Shown piece after piece: positions 57,261 through 64,000 of a DNA stretch of 64,000 nt (position 1 is the first letter of the stretch; each line of letters begins with the position of its first letter). The translations under genes and the position numbers were made by a program. The DNA is from Oxalicibacterium solurbis. GTDB taxonomy: Bacteria > Pseudomonadota > Gammaproteobacteria > Burkholderiales > Burkholderiaceae_D. Location of the stretch: positions 496,001 through 560,000 of the forward strand of contig NZ_BMDP01000003.1 of the NCBI RefSeq assembly GCF_014635845.1, read 5' to 3'. The notes beneath the pieces are model-generated. The model saw nothing but the letters and a program-made list of their open reading frames with translations. It was not told the DNA's origin and ran no database searches.

Positions 57261-57971
57261 CTACACGGTAGCACGAAAGGCAGCGGCGAATGCCGCATCC
57301 GTTTGCGGCAACCGGATACGGCAGCGCCACAGTGCGTGCCCGGAATCGCGATACTTGCGTTCGAACGGCGTGATCGGTTGTTCGGCGACGAACGATTCGC
57401 AATGCGTCGGAATGCCGCTGACCTGCGTCAGTGCCGCAGCAAATTCATCTATGTAGATCTGCCAGTTGCTGCGGCATTCCAGCACGCCGCCGAGCGCGAC
57501 GATGGCGGGGAATACGGCGTGACCATGCCAGCGCCGTGCCAGATGGCCGATCTTGGGCCACGGATTCGGATAAAGAATGTAATGGCGCACCGGATGGATT
57601 TTTTCCTGCAGCAGCAGGCGCCAGTAATCGACCAGGTCGGCGCGGACCCAGGTGAAGTTGTCCGGCATTTCACCGGACCACTGTGTGTTGCGTGCGATGC
57701 GATCGGCGGATTGATCGACGCCGATGACGAAATGGTCGGGAAACTGCGTCGCCAGATGCAGCGTCGAGAGTCCCACGCCGCAGCCTGCGTCGAGGATCAA
57801 CGGCTTATTGCCCGATGCCTGCCAGGCGGCCAGTCCCTGTTCGAAGGCGGCGCGATTGTAGGCAGTGACGGGTTTGCGAAAGGGATGTGCGATATGGCGC
57901 GCGACGACCGCCTGCAACTGCGCATGCGCTTCGGTCTGACGGCTGACGATGGAAGAGGAGTTGGCGTGCAT
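57261..57971 (-). CDS. TrmB-like tRNA m7G methyltransferase
   Basis: 236-residue class I SAM-dependent methyltransferase. The SAM motif is LILDAGCGVGLSTLHLA (about 58-74), motif II is VIGVDQSADRI, and the TrmB signature appears as LYPNPWPKIGHLARRWHGH with the Asp/Lys tRNA-binding set. It may be the main tRNA (guanine-46-N7) methyltransferase or a paralogue, since the usual N-terminus differs. It lies 36 bases from the amidotransferase gene. Confidence 0.8.
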   Translation of the reverse strand: MHANSSSIVSRQTEAHAQLQAVVARHIAHPFRKPVTAYNRAAFEQGLAAWQASGNKPLILDAGCGVGLSTLHLATQFPDHFVIGVDQSADRIARNTQWSGEMPDNFTWVRADLVDYWRLLLQEKIHPVRHYILYPNPWPKIGHLARRWHGHAVFPAIVALGGVLECRSNWQIYIDEFAAALTQVSGIPTHCESFVAEQPITPFERKYRDSGHALWRCRIRLPQTDAAFAAAFRATV

Positions 57972-58002
57972 CGCGGCGACGAAAAATCCGGCCAGGTGGC
58001 CG

Positions 58003-58048
58003 GCAAAAGAAAAGCGCCTGCCCGATCGCTGCCGATCGGCACAGGCGC
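58003..58048 (-). terminator. Intrinsic terminator after the DUF3567 gene
   Basis: Nested palindromes gcgcctg/caggcgc and ccgatcg/cgatcgg form a long stem; on the minus strand it is followed by the T-rich TTTTCTTTT. It separates the DUF3567 gene from the TrmB-like gene. Confidence 0.85.
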
Positions 58049-58079
58049 AGGTTCCTGTCGATTGTATGCGAGCGCAGGC

Positions 58080-58337
58080 TTAGTGAAAAGTCATCGGCTG
58101 GCTCATCATCAGATCGTAGCTGCCGAGGAAATCGTCGATTTCCTCTTCGCTCGGCTCGGTGGCGATCAGTTCGCGCACGTTCTGGCGGAAGGATTCCGCC
58201 ATCGTGCCGGCGATGAAGATTTCGCGTTGTGCGGGTTTGTCGAGAATTTCATAGCCGCCGAAACGCAGGGCGTCGAGTTCTTCATCCACACCGAATTCCA
58301 CTACGCTGTACTGGTCGCTGTTGTAGATCAGGTTCAT
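58080..58337 (-). CDS. DUF3567 family protein
   Basis: 85-residue acidic soluble protein starting MNLIYNSDQYSVVEFG, then RFGGYEILDKPAQREIFIAG and EEEIDDFLGSYDLMM. This is the Burkholderiales DUF3567 family of unknown function. CAGGAGA is well spaced before the ATG at 58337, so the longer start is rejected. Confidence 0.83.
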   Translation of the reverse strand: MNLIYNSDQYSVVEFGVDEELDALRFGGYEILDKPAQREIFIAGTMAESFRQNVRELIATEPSEEEIDDFLGSYDLMMSQPMTFH

Positions 58338-58633
58338 TCGTTTCTCCTGTGGCAACCGCAATCAATTGCATTGCACTGATAGGAACATGGCGCCAGGCCG
58401 GGCGATTTCAAGATGCGCGTCGCAAATGCGCAGCCCTTGTCTTGATTAACGGCCGGATGGCAAAAAGGTTGAATGTGGAGCGCATTGCCAATGTGGCATG
58501 CCTGTTATGCAAATTTGTATGGTTGTTTATGCAGGCAATTTGTGCGAAACCGATTGCATTGCAATCTACAGGGGGATTTGAACCGAGCGGCGGGTGAAAT
58601 GCACAACCGCATCGCATGCGATGGTGCGAACTT
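58338..58633. other. Intergenic region upstream of DUF3567
   Basis: 296 bases without a gene; A+T-rich around 58490-58570, a likely place for the DUF3567 promoter. No hairpin or repeat stands out. Confidence 0.4.
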
Positions 58634-58999
58634 TCAGGAAGAGGCAGGTACGATGTTGTCGGTCAGTTCCAGCAAGGCCTCGTACGGTGGCGCGACAAGG
58701 AATGCGCGTAATTGCTCGATGTGTTCGTCATTGGCGATGCTGATGAACAGGCGTTGCGGCCGTTCGCGCAGTATGCGATTCAATGTGACGCGCATGACCA
58801 GATTGCCGATGCAATGCATGCAGCCGGGTGCAATGCGGATGACGTTCAGGCGCGGAGAAGAAATGGAAGCGAGGATGTCGTTGCCGTCGGAAAGGCCTTC
58901 GAGAATGACGGCCGTGGATTGATCCGGATCGAGCAGTGCGGCGATGGCAGCTTCGCGTTGTGTGGCGCGTGTGCCGGTGACCAGCGATGTGACGGTCAT
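58634..58999 (-). CDS. Small CobW-like conserved protein
   Basis: 121 residues. It opens with MTVTSLVTGTRATQREAAIAALLD and contains APGCMHCIGNLVMRVTLNRILRERPQRLFISI, which resembles the CxxC metal site and following helix of CobW/COG0523 metal chaperones. It lacks their full P-loop GTPase, so it may be a reduced relative. It is 8 bases from the response-regulator stop, hence the last gene of the ntrY operon. Function unknown. Confidence 0.65.
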   Translation of the reverse strand: MTVTSLVTGTRATQREAAIAALLDPDQSTAVILEGLSDGNDILASISSPRLNVIRIAPGCMHCIGNLVMRVTLNRILRERPQRLFISIANDEHIEQLRAFLVAPPYEALLELTDNIVPASS

Positions 59000-59007
59000 G
59001 CGTCCCG

Positions 59008-59733
59008 TTATGCGCCCCGTTTGGCGATCTTGCCGGGCTCGACGCCCAATTGCTTCAGCTTGCGATACAGGTGCGTGCGTTCCAGTCCGGTCTTTTCGGC
59101 GACGCGCGTCATGCTGCCGCCTTCCTGGCCGAGATGATGTTCGAAGTAGGCACGCTCGAAAGCGTCACGCGCTTCACGCAGCGGCAGTTCGAACGACGCG
59201 GTGAAGAAGGGCGTTTCGGCCGGCATCAGGGCGGCAGGCGCTGCAGCCGAATACATCGGGCCGGCAGCCGGTTGCGCGGTCAGCGGTTTGTCGAGCGTGG
59301 CCGCGTGATGATGCGCATCCTGCGCGATCGGTGCGCGCACCGGCATTGCGGCAGGACGCGAAACTTCCTGTCCGCGCGTCAGTCCTTGTTGCACGGCTTT
59401 CAGCAGTTTCTGAAGGGAAATCGGCTTCTCGAGGAAATTGAGCGCACCGATACGCGTGGCTTCGACGGCGGTGTCGATCGTCGCGTGACCGGACATCATG
59501 ATGACGGGCATCGTCAGCAAGCCATCGCGCTGCCATTCTTTCAGCAGTGTGACGCCATCGGTATCCGGCATCCAGATATCGAGCAGCACCAGGTCCGGCT
59601 TTTCGACGGCGCGCATTTCGCGTGCCTGACGGGCATTTTCTGCAGCCGTCACGACATGCCCTTCGTCTCCGAGAATTTCAGAAAGCAATTCACGGATTCC
59701 CATCTCGTCGTCGACAACTAGAATATTGGCCAT
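59008..59733 (-). CDS. NtrX-like response regulator without a sigma-54 AAA+ domain
   Basis: 241 residues. The receiver domain (about 1-120) has the acidic pair DDE, the phospho-acceptor Asp in LVLLDIWMPDTDG and the conserved Lys in FLEKPIS. An Ala/Pro-rich linker (about 125-190) follows, then a Fis-type helix-turn-helix with FERAYFEHHLGQEGGSMTRVAEKTGLERTHLYRKL at about 190-230 (read in parts). The central ATPase domain of NtrX is missing, so it cannot activate sigma-54 in the usual way. It is next to the NtrY-like kinase, its expected partner. Confidence 0.9.
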   Translation of the reverse strand: MANILVVDDEMGIRELLSEILGDEGHVVTAAENARQAREMRAVEKPDLVLLDIWMPDTDGVTLLKEWQRDGLLTMPVIMMSGHATIDTAVEATRIGALNFLEKPISLQKLLKAVQQGLTRGQEVSRPAAMPVRAPIAQDAHHHAATLDKPLTAQPAAGPMYSAAAPAALMPAETPFFTASFELPLREARDAFERAYFEHHLGQEGGSMTRVAEKTGLERTHLYRKLKQLGVEPGKIAKRGA

Positions 59734-59803
59734 GTGCTCACCTCTCTCAACTTGATTGCCACTTTTGTTCTTTTTCCGCCCTGTCGTCTCGCAGCAGCCT
59801 TGA

Positions 59804-62098
59804 TCAAGGAGCTAACTTTAACAGCAAAATCGCTACCTTGGCACCGCTGACACTTGCGCGATTGCGGATGTCGATGCGTCCACCGTGCTCTTCGACGATC
59901 TTCTTGACCATCGGCAGGCCCAGTCCGGTGCCGCGCGGTTTCGACGTGATATAGGGTTCGAATGCGTTCGCCAGAATCTTGGGCGAGAAGCCGGGGCCGT
60001 TGTCGCTGATCGTCAATTGCACCGCGTTGCTGACGGCGCCGTCGGAGCTGCGATAGTGGATTTCCTCGGTAATGATATCAATCCGTGGCGGCTCGTCGGC
60101 GCCGGCCGCTTTCTCGGTGACGGCATCCTGCGCATTCTGCAGCAGGTTGTGAATGACCTGCCGCAATTGCGTCTGGTCGCCCATGATCTGCGGTAATCCT
60201 TCGGCCAGCGTGGCGTGGATGATGTCGCGGTCGTCGCCGGCAAGATAAAGATGCAGCACTTCCTCGATCAGTGCATTCAAGTCCAGCGGCGACAGTACGG
60301 CGGGCGGCGTCTTCGCGTAGTCGCGGAAATCGTCGACCATGCGTTTCATCGCGGCGACCTGGTTGACGATGGTGGCGGTGCTGCGTTCCAATACCTGCGC
60401 ATCGGTCTCGCCGAGCTTGCCGCCCAGTTTCATCTGCAGCCGTTCGGCTGATAGCTGGATCGGTGTCAGCGGGTTCTTGATTTCATGGGCCAGACGGCGC
60501 GCGACTTCGCCCCAGGCGATCGAGCGCTGCGCCGAGATCACGTCGGAAATATCGTCGAACACGACGACGTAACCGCCATCGCGCACCGCTGGCAGGCGTG
60601 AGCCGCGCGCCAGCAGCGAGATATCGTTTTCGCCTTCGACATCGGCATCGCGCGGGATATCGATCTGGCGTTGCCAGTGCAGGTTTTCCGCATCGTGTCC
60701 GACGGCGACTGATTGTGCGCTTTGCGCGGAGAACGATTGCGTGATGATCTGCGCAAACATGCCGAGGCCGTCGATCTCTTCCAGCGGCTTGCCGGCGTGC
60801 TGCGCGAAATCGCGCTGCAGGATGCGTTCCACCGATTCGTTGCAGGTGACGAGCCGGAAATTGCGGTCCAATACCATGACGCCGGCCGACATGTTGGCCA
60901 GCACCGATTCCAGATAGGCTTTGGCCGCTTCCAGTTCGGAGCGGTTCTTCTCGACCGAGGCACGCGCGTCGGCCAGTTGGCGCGTCATCGTGTTGAACGA
61001 CTTCGTCAGCGTGCCCAGTTCATCCGAGGTGGCGATGATGGGGCGCGGCGACAGGTTGCCTTCGGCCACCGCCTTCGTGCCTTCAGCCAGCAGCAGCAAT
61101 GGCTTGGCAAGATCGCTGGCGATCAGGAAGGCGGCGGCAATGGCGCCGAAGATGGCCAGCAGCAGCGTCAGCGTCAGCGTGACGATATAAATTTTGCGCA
61201 GGCCGGTACGTGCCAGATAGCGTTCCTGATATTCGCTGTAAGCCACGCGCAGCGCTTCCGCATTCACTGCCAGTTGCGTGGACACCGGCTGCATCAGCTG
61301 CAGATAGCGCGGCTCGTTCTGCAGCGCCATGGCGCGGACGGAGGTCGGGATTTCGACGACGACGCGCAATCTCAGGCCGGCCGGATTCGGCGATGGCGAG
61401 GTGATGGTATTCGTCTCGGCGGCAGGGCTGCTGCTGTCCTGGAAATCGGCATTGCCTTCGATGGCTGCGTAGCCCCGCGTCTGGCGTGCCTGGCGCAGCA
61501 TTTCGGCGCTCGGAAAATCGGGCAGCAGTGCATTGAGTTGCGTGCCGGCACTGGCGACCATCTGGCCGCTGCCGGTGACGATCAGCGCATCCTGCTGCAG
61601 GTTCTGGTCGCGCATGCGTGACAGCTGCGTGATTTGCGTGGCGTCCGACATGTCGGACAATTCCAGCGCCATGTTGGATGCCTTGACGCGCAATTCGCTG
61701 AGCGAGGAATCGAGCGCGGCGCGGCCGAGATTGAGGCCGGCTTCCAGTGCCGATTCGACGCGCACGTCGAACCACGATTCGATCGAGCGCGACACGAATT
61801 GCACTGATACCGTGTAAATGACTGCACCTGGCAGGATGCCGATTACGGCGAACAGCAGCACCAGCCGCGCCATCAGGCGCGAGCCGAACTTGCCGCGTCG
61901 GTAGCGCTTGTACAGTCGCACCAGCAGCAACACGACCAGACCGAGCAATGCGGCGGCAACCACGGCATTGAGGATCAGCAGCCATGGATAGTTGCGCTCG
62001 AAGGAATTGGAATTCTCGGAGGCCGAAGCCAGCAGGAACAGCAGGATGCTGACGACGGCGCCGCCGACGATGAGGAGATACCGGAGCAGACGCGTCAC
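59804..62098 (-). CDS. NtrY-like sensor histidine kinase
   Basis: 764 residues. Several N-terminal TM segments (about 5-25, 33-58, 78-103) and a periplasmic region reach to about residue 300, then a TM at about 305-325, HAMP (about 325-380), PAS (about 395-490) and the kinase core. The phospho-acceptor His is in ARRLAHEIKNPLTPIQLSAE, and ATP-binding boxes appear as VIHNLLQNAQDAV and ISDNGPGFSP. It resembles NtrY of NtrYX systems, linked to nitrogen, redox or envelope signals. It lies between rsmB/DUF4390 and the response regulator. Confidence 0.95.
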   Translation of the reverse strand: MTRLLRYLLIVGGAVVSILLFLLASASENSNSFERNYPWLLILNAVVAAALLGLVVLLLVRLYKRYRRGKFGSRLMARLVLLFAVIGILPGAVIYTVSVQFVSRSIESWFDVRVESALEAGLNLGRAALDSSLSELRVKASNMALELSDMSDATQITQLSRMRDQNLQQDALIVTGSGQMVASAGTQLNALLPDFPSAEMLRQARQTRGYAAIEGNADFQDSSSPAAETNTITSPSPNPAGLRLRVVVEIPTSVRAMALQNEPRYLQLMQPVSTQLAVNAEALRVAYSEYQERYLARTGLRKIYIVTLTLTLLLAIFGAIAAAFLIASDLAKPLLLLAEGTKAVAEGNLSPRPIIATSDELGTLTKSFNTMTRQLADARASVEKNRSELEAAKAYLESVLANMSAGVMVLDRNFRLVTCNESVERILQRDFAQHAGKPLEEIDGLGMFAQIITQSFSAQSAQSVAVGHDAENLHWQRQIDIPRDADVEGENDISLLARGSRLPAVRDGGYVVVFDDISDVISAQRSIAWGEVARRLAHEIKNPLTPIQLSAERLQMKLGGKLGETDAQVLERSTATIVNQVAAMKRMVDDFRDYAKTPPAVLSPLDLNALIEEVLHLYLAGDDRDIIHATLAEGLPQIMGDQTQLRQVIHNLLQNAQDAVTEKAAGADEPPRIDIITEEIHYRSSDGAVSNAVQLTISDNGPGFSPKILANAFEPYITSKPRGTGLGLPMVKKIVEEHGGRIDIRNRASVSGAKVAILLLKLAP

Positions 62099-62101
62099 GG
62101 A

Positions 62102-62677
62102 TCAGTCTGCCGTGTAATCGAAGCGTTCCCAGTCCGAGGACAATCGCCAGTCGCTGCTGTTGAGTGCGTGGATCTGGAAGGGTTTGGGAAGCTGCGCGAC
62201 GTCCAGCTGCATGCGGACCGCGACTTCATAGGTGGTGCCGGGTTTGAGCGTGCCGTTGTCGGCAACTACCCAGCGGCTGGGGCGCCGTACCAGCGACAGA
62301 GCATCGTCCAGCGAATCGAAACTTTGGTGCAGGCGATTGCCGATGGCGGCGTAATACTGCCGCGTCAGCACGTTGTACGAAATGCGGACGGTCTGGGAAT
62401 TGACGACTTCCTTCGCATCGAACCAGTACCAGCGCGGTTTGGTGATCTCGATCTCGGTGGTGAAGTAAAGCGGAATGCCGCGCGACAGCGCATCTTCCAG
62501 GCCGCGATTCAGATCGAAATTGTAAATGGCGGAAAGACGATAGCCTTCTTCGCTGCTTTCCAGGTGCGCTTCCTGGACGTCGATGCCGTCGGCATGCGCG
62601 GTCCCGTGTTGCAGCGAGAACGCAAGCAGGAAGATGGCACACAGCCAGTGGAATGGAAAGAAGGCTTTTCTTTTCAC
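62102..62677 (-). CDS. DUF4390 domain-containing exported protein
   Basis: 191 residues from a GTG start at 62677 (VKRKAFFPFHWLCAIFLLAF), giving a signal peptide with cleavage near AHADG. Motifs of DUF4390 are YRLSAIYNFDLNRGLEDALS, GIPLYFTTEIEI and the RWYWFDAKEVV segment. The ATG at 62782 would overlap the rsmB end and gives an unusual N-terminus, so GTG is preferred with some doubt. Function unknown; it lies between rsmB and ntrY, four bases from ntrY. Confidence 0.8.
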   Translation of the reverse strand: MKRKAFFPFHWLCAIFLLAFSLQHGTAHADGIDVQEAHLESSEEGYRLSAIYNFDLNRGLEDALSRGIPLYFTTEIEITKPRWYWFDAKEVVNSQTVRISYNVLTRQYYAAIGNRLHQSFDSLDDALSLVRRPSRWVVADNGTLKPGTTYEVAVRMQLDVAQLPKPFQIHALNSSDWRLSSDWERFDYTAD

Positions 62678-62726
62678 GCATGTCGCGGCAGAGCCGCCGG
62701 CAAAGTAGGTTGTTCGATCGACGGGA

Positions 62727-64000
62727 TCAGGCGGTCCTCTGGAACAGCGCGTAGAACAGTCCGTCGTGATCCTGCTGTCCATCGCTCACCGGCAACAACT
62801 GGCCCGGTGCAGGCAGCCTCGTTGCGTTGTTGCGTTGCGCGAAGGCGGCCGCCTGTCGTTCCGATTCCTGCGGCCACAGCGAACAGGTCACAAACAGCAA
62901 TTTACCATCCGGCTTCAACATCTGCCAAAGGTTGTCCAGGATTTTGGTTGAAATCGATGACAGTTGTGTTGCATCTTCCTTGCGGCGCAGCCAGCGGATG
63001 TCCGGATGCCGCCGCACGATGCCCGAAGCAGTGCAGGGCACGTCGGCCAGGATGCGATCGAACGGCTGGCCATCCCACCAGTCGCGCTGGCTGGCGTCGC
63101 CGGCCAGCAATGTCGCGCGCAATTGCAGGCGCTGCAGGTTTTCGGTGATGCGCTGCAGGCGGCGCGCGTCGCTGTCGAGCGCCCATAGATCCACGTCGGC
63201 GGCTTCCAGTATGTGGCCGCTCTTGCCGCCGGGGGCGGCGCAGGCGTCCAGTACACGCATGCCGTCACGCAAGTCGAGCAAGGGGGTGGCCAGTTGTGCG
63301 GCGGCGTCCTGTACCGAAGCCATGCCGTCGTCGAAACCGGGAATGCGATGCACGGGGATCGGCTGCGTCAGCCGGATCGCGTCGGCGCCGATGCCGATCC
63401 GTGTAGCGGCGATGCCGGCGTCGGCCAGCAGGGCCAGGTAATCGTCGACGGTGGTTTTGCGCCGGTTCACGCGCAGCGTCAGCGGTGGCGCTGCATTGCC
63501 TGCGCGCAGGATGGTTTGCCAGTCGTTCGGATAAGCCGACTGTGCATTCCTGATCCACCACGCCGGATAATTCCATTGCGCCACCGGATCGCGTGCGACC
63601 TGCTGTAACAGTGTGTCGCGTTCGCGCAGGAAGCGGCGCAGGACGGCATTGGCCATGCCTTTGGCGCGGGCCATGCTGTTGTCGGAGGCGGCAGCGGTCA
63701 CGGCCTGATCGACGACGGTGAAAGCGTTGTAACGCGGGTTGTCGCTATCGTCGACATCGATCAGCAGCGCCAGTGCGCAGCACAGCAGCGCATGCAGGGT
63801 GGGCGGTTCGACGTGCCGTGGCGTCATCGCGGAGAGCAGCGCTTCAGCGCAGCCCAGATGGCGCAGGCAGCAATAGGCAATATCCTGGATCGCTCCGCGT
63901 GCCTGCGGCGCGGCATCGGTTTTAGCGAATACCTGGGCCAGCGCCTGTGGCAGGGCCGTGCCGCGGCCGACGGCGGCTACCGCTGTGGCAGCGCCATGCA
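62727..64000 (-). CDS. rsmB: 16S rRNA (cytosine-967-C5)-methyltransferase, N-terminus outside the window
   Basis: About 424 residues are present; the start lies beyond 64000. The NusB-like RNA-binding N-terminal domain is seen in VFAKTDAAPQARGAIQDIAY. The SAM-dependent methyltransferase domain contains LDACAAPGGKSGHILEAA, DSDARRLQRI, the first catalytic Cys-Pro region ADVPCTASGIVRRHPD and the LLFVTCSLWPQESE motif with the second Cys. It methylates C967 of 16S rRNA. It is followed by the DUF4390 gene, a Burkholderiales order. Confidence 0.96.
   Translation of the reverse strand, partial: HGAATAVAAVGRGTALPQALAQVFAKTDAAPQARGAIQDIAYCCLRHLGCAEALLSAMTPRHVEPPTLHALLCCALALLIDVDDSDNPRYNAFTVVDQAVTAAASDNSMARAKGMANAVLRRFLRERDTLLQQVARDPVAQWNYPAWWIRNAQSAYPNDWQTILRAGNAAPPLTLRVNRRKTTVDDYLALLADAGIAATRIGIGADAIRLTQPIPVHRIPGFDDGMASVQDAAAQLATPLLDLRDGMRVLDACAAPGGKSGHILEAADVDLWALDSDARRLQRITENLQRLQLRATLLAGDASQRDWWDGQPFDRILADVPCTASGIVRRHPDIRWLRRKEDATQLSSISTKILDNLWQMLKPDGKLLFVTCSLWPQESERQAAAFAQRNNATRLPAPGQLLPVSDGQQDHDGLFYALFQRTA

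Overview
The window looks like ordinary chromosome of a betaproteobacterium of the order Burkholderiales, most likely an Oxalobacteraceae member of the Herminiimonas/Janthinobacterium type. This is inferred from G+C-rich coding sequence, Burkholderiales-type small families (DUF3567, DUF3717, DUF3144, DUF4390, Smg), the linked order rsmB-DUF4390-ntrY-response regulator, a bioAFDB operon, and a 16S-tail-like CCTCCTTT motif in small RNAs. No rRNA, tRNA, CRISPR array, prophage or insertion sequence was recognised. Genus assignment is inference only.

Layout. 1-3128: the start of a TonB-dependent receptor with a DUF2946 partner, then small genes (YjdF-like membrane protein, VOC protein, thioesterase, DUF3144). 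3189-5627: an A+T-richer island with an EcoRI-family adenine methyltransferase and a DUF262-HNH nuclease. The methyltransferase start is separated from its body by 12 perfect copies of a 7-bp repeat and is out of frame in this sequence. 5804-9841: monooxygenase, CreA, AI-2E family exporter, BaiN-type flavoprotein, tag. 9919-10237: two tandem small RNA genes carrying anti-Shine-Dalgarno motifs. 10335-22941: SdiA-regulated protein, SET-domain protein, chemotaxis receptor plus CheW, FAD dehydrogenase, CorA, peptidase, radical SAM protein, TerC and small membrane proteins.

23242-27155: argS, SPOR protein, dsbA, SDR. 27174-30875: an amidohydrolase (mtaD type), an atypical low-G+C membrane protein gene, an MBL hydrolase and YchJ. 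30912-35209: bioA-bioF-bioD-bioB, the last four steps of biotin synthesis. 35255-41595: HMG-CoA lyase, GNAT, YnfA, a winged-helix protein, a MocR regulator divergent from a YdeP-type molybdopterin oxidoreductase. 41814-44523: DUF1289, an Ada-AlkA fusion and ogt (alkylation repair; tag lies elsewhere in the window). 44592-51000: topB, smg, dprA and a LysM protein on the minus strand; def and fmt follow on the plus strand.

52435-56366: a promoter, a SAM-II-like riboswitch with an intrinsic terminator, and metH; SAM is the end product derived from methionine, so the arrangement implies feedback control. 56457-64000 (all minus strand): class II glutamine amidotransferase, TrmB-like methyltransferase, DUF3567, a small CobW-like protein, an NtrX-like short regulator, NtrY-like kinase, DUF4390 protein and the 3' part of rsmB.

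The strongest candidates for something new are the phase-variable restriction-modification locus, the duplicated anti-SD small RNAs, and the SAM-II-like leader on metH.
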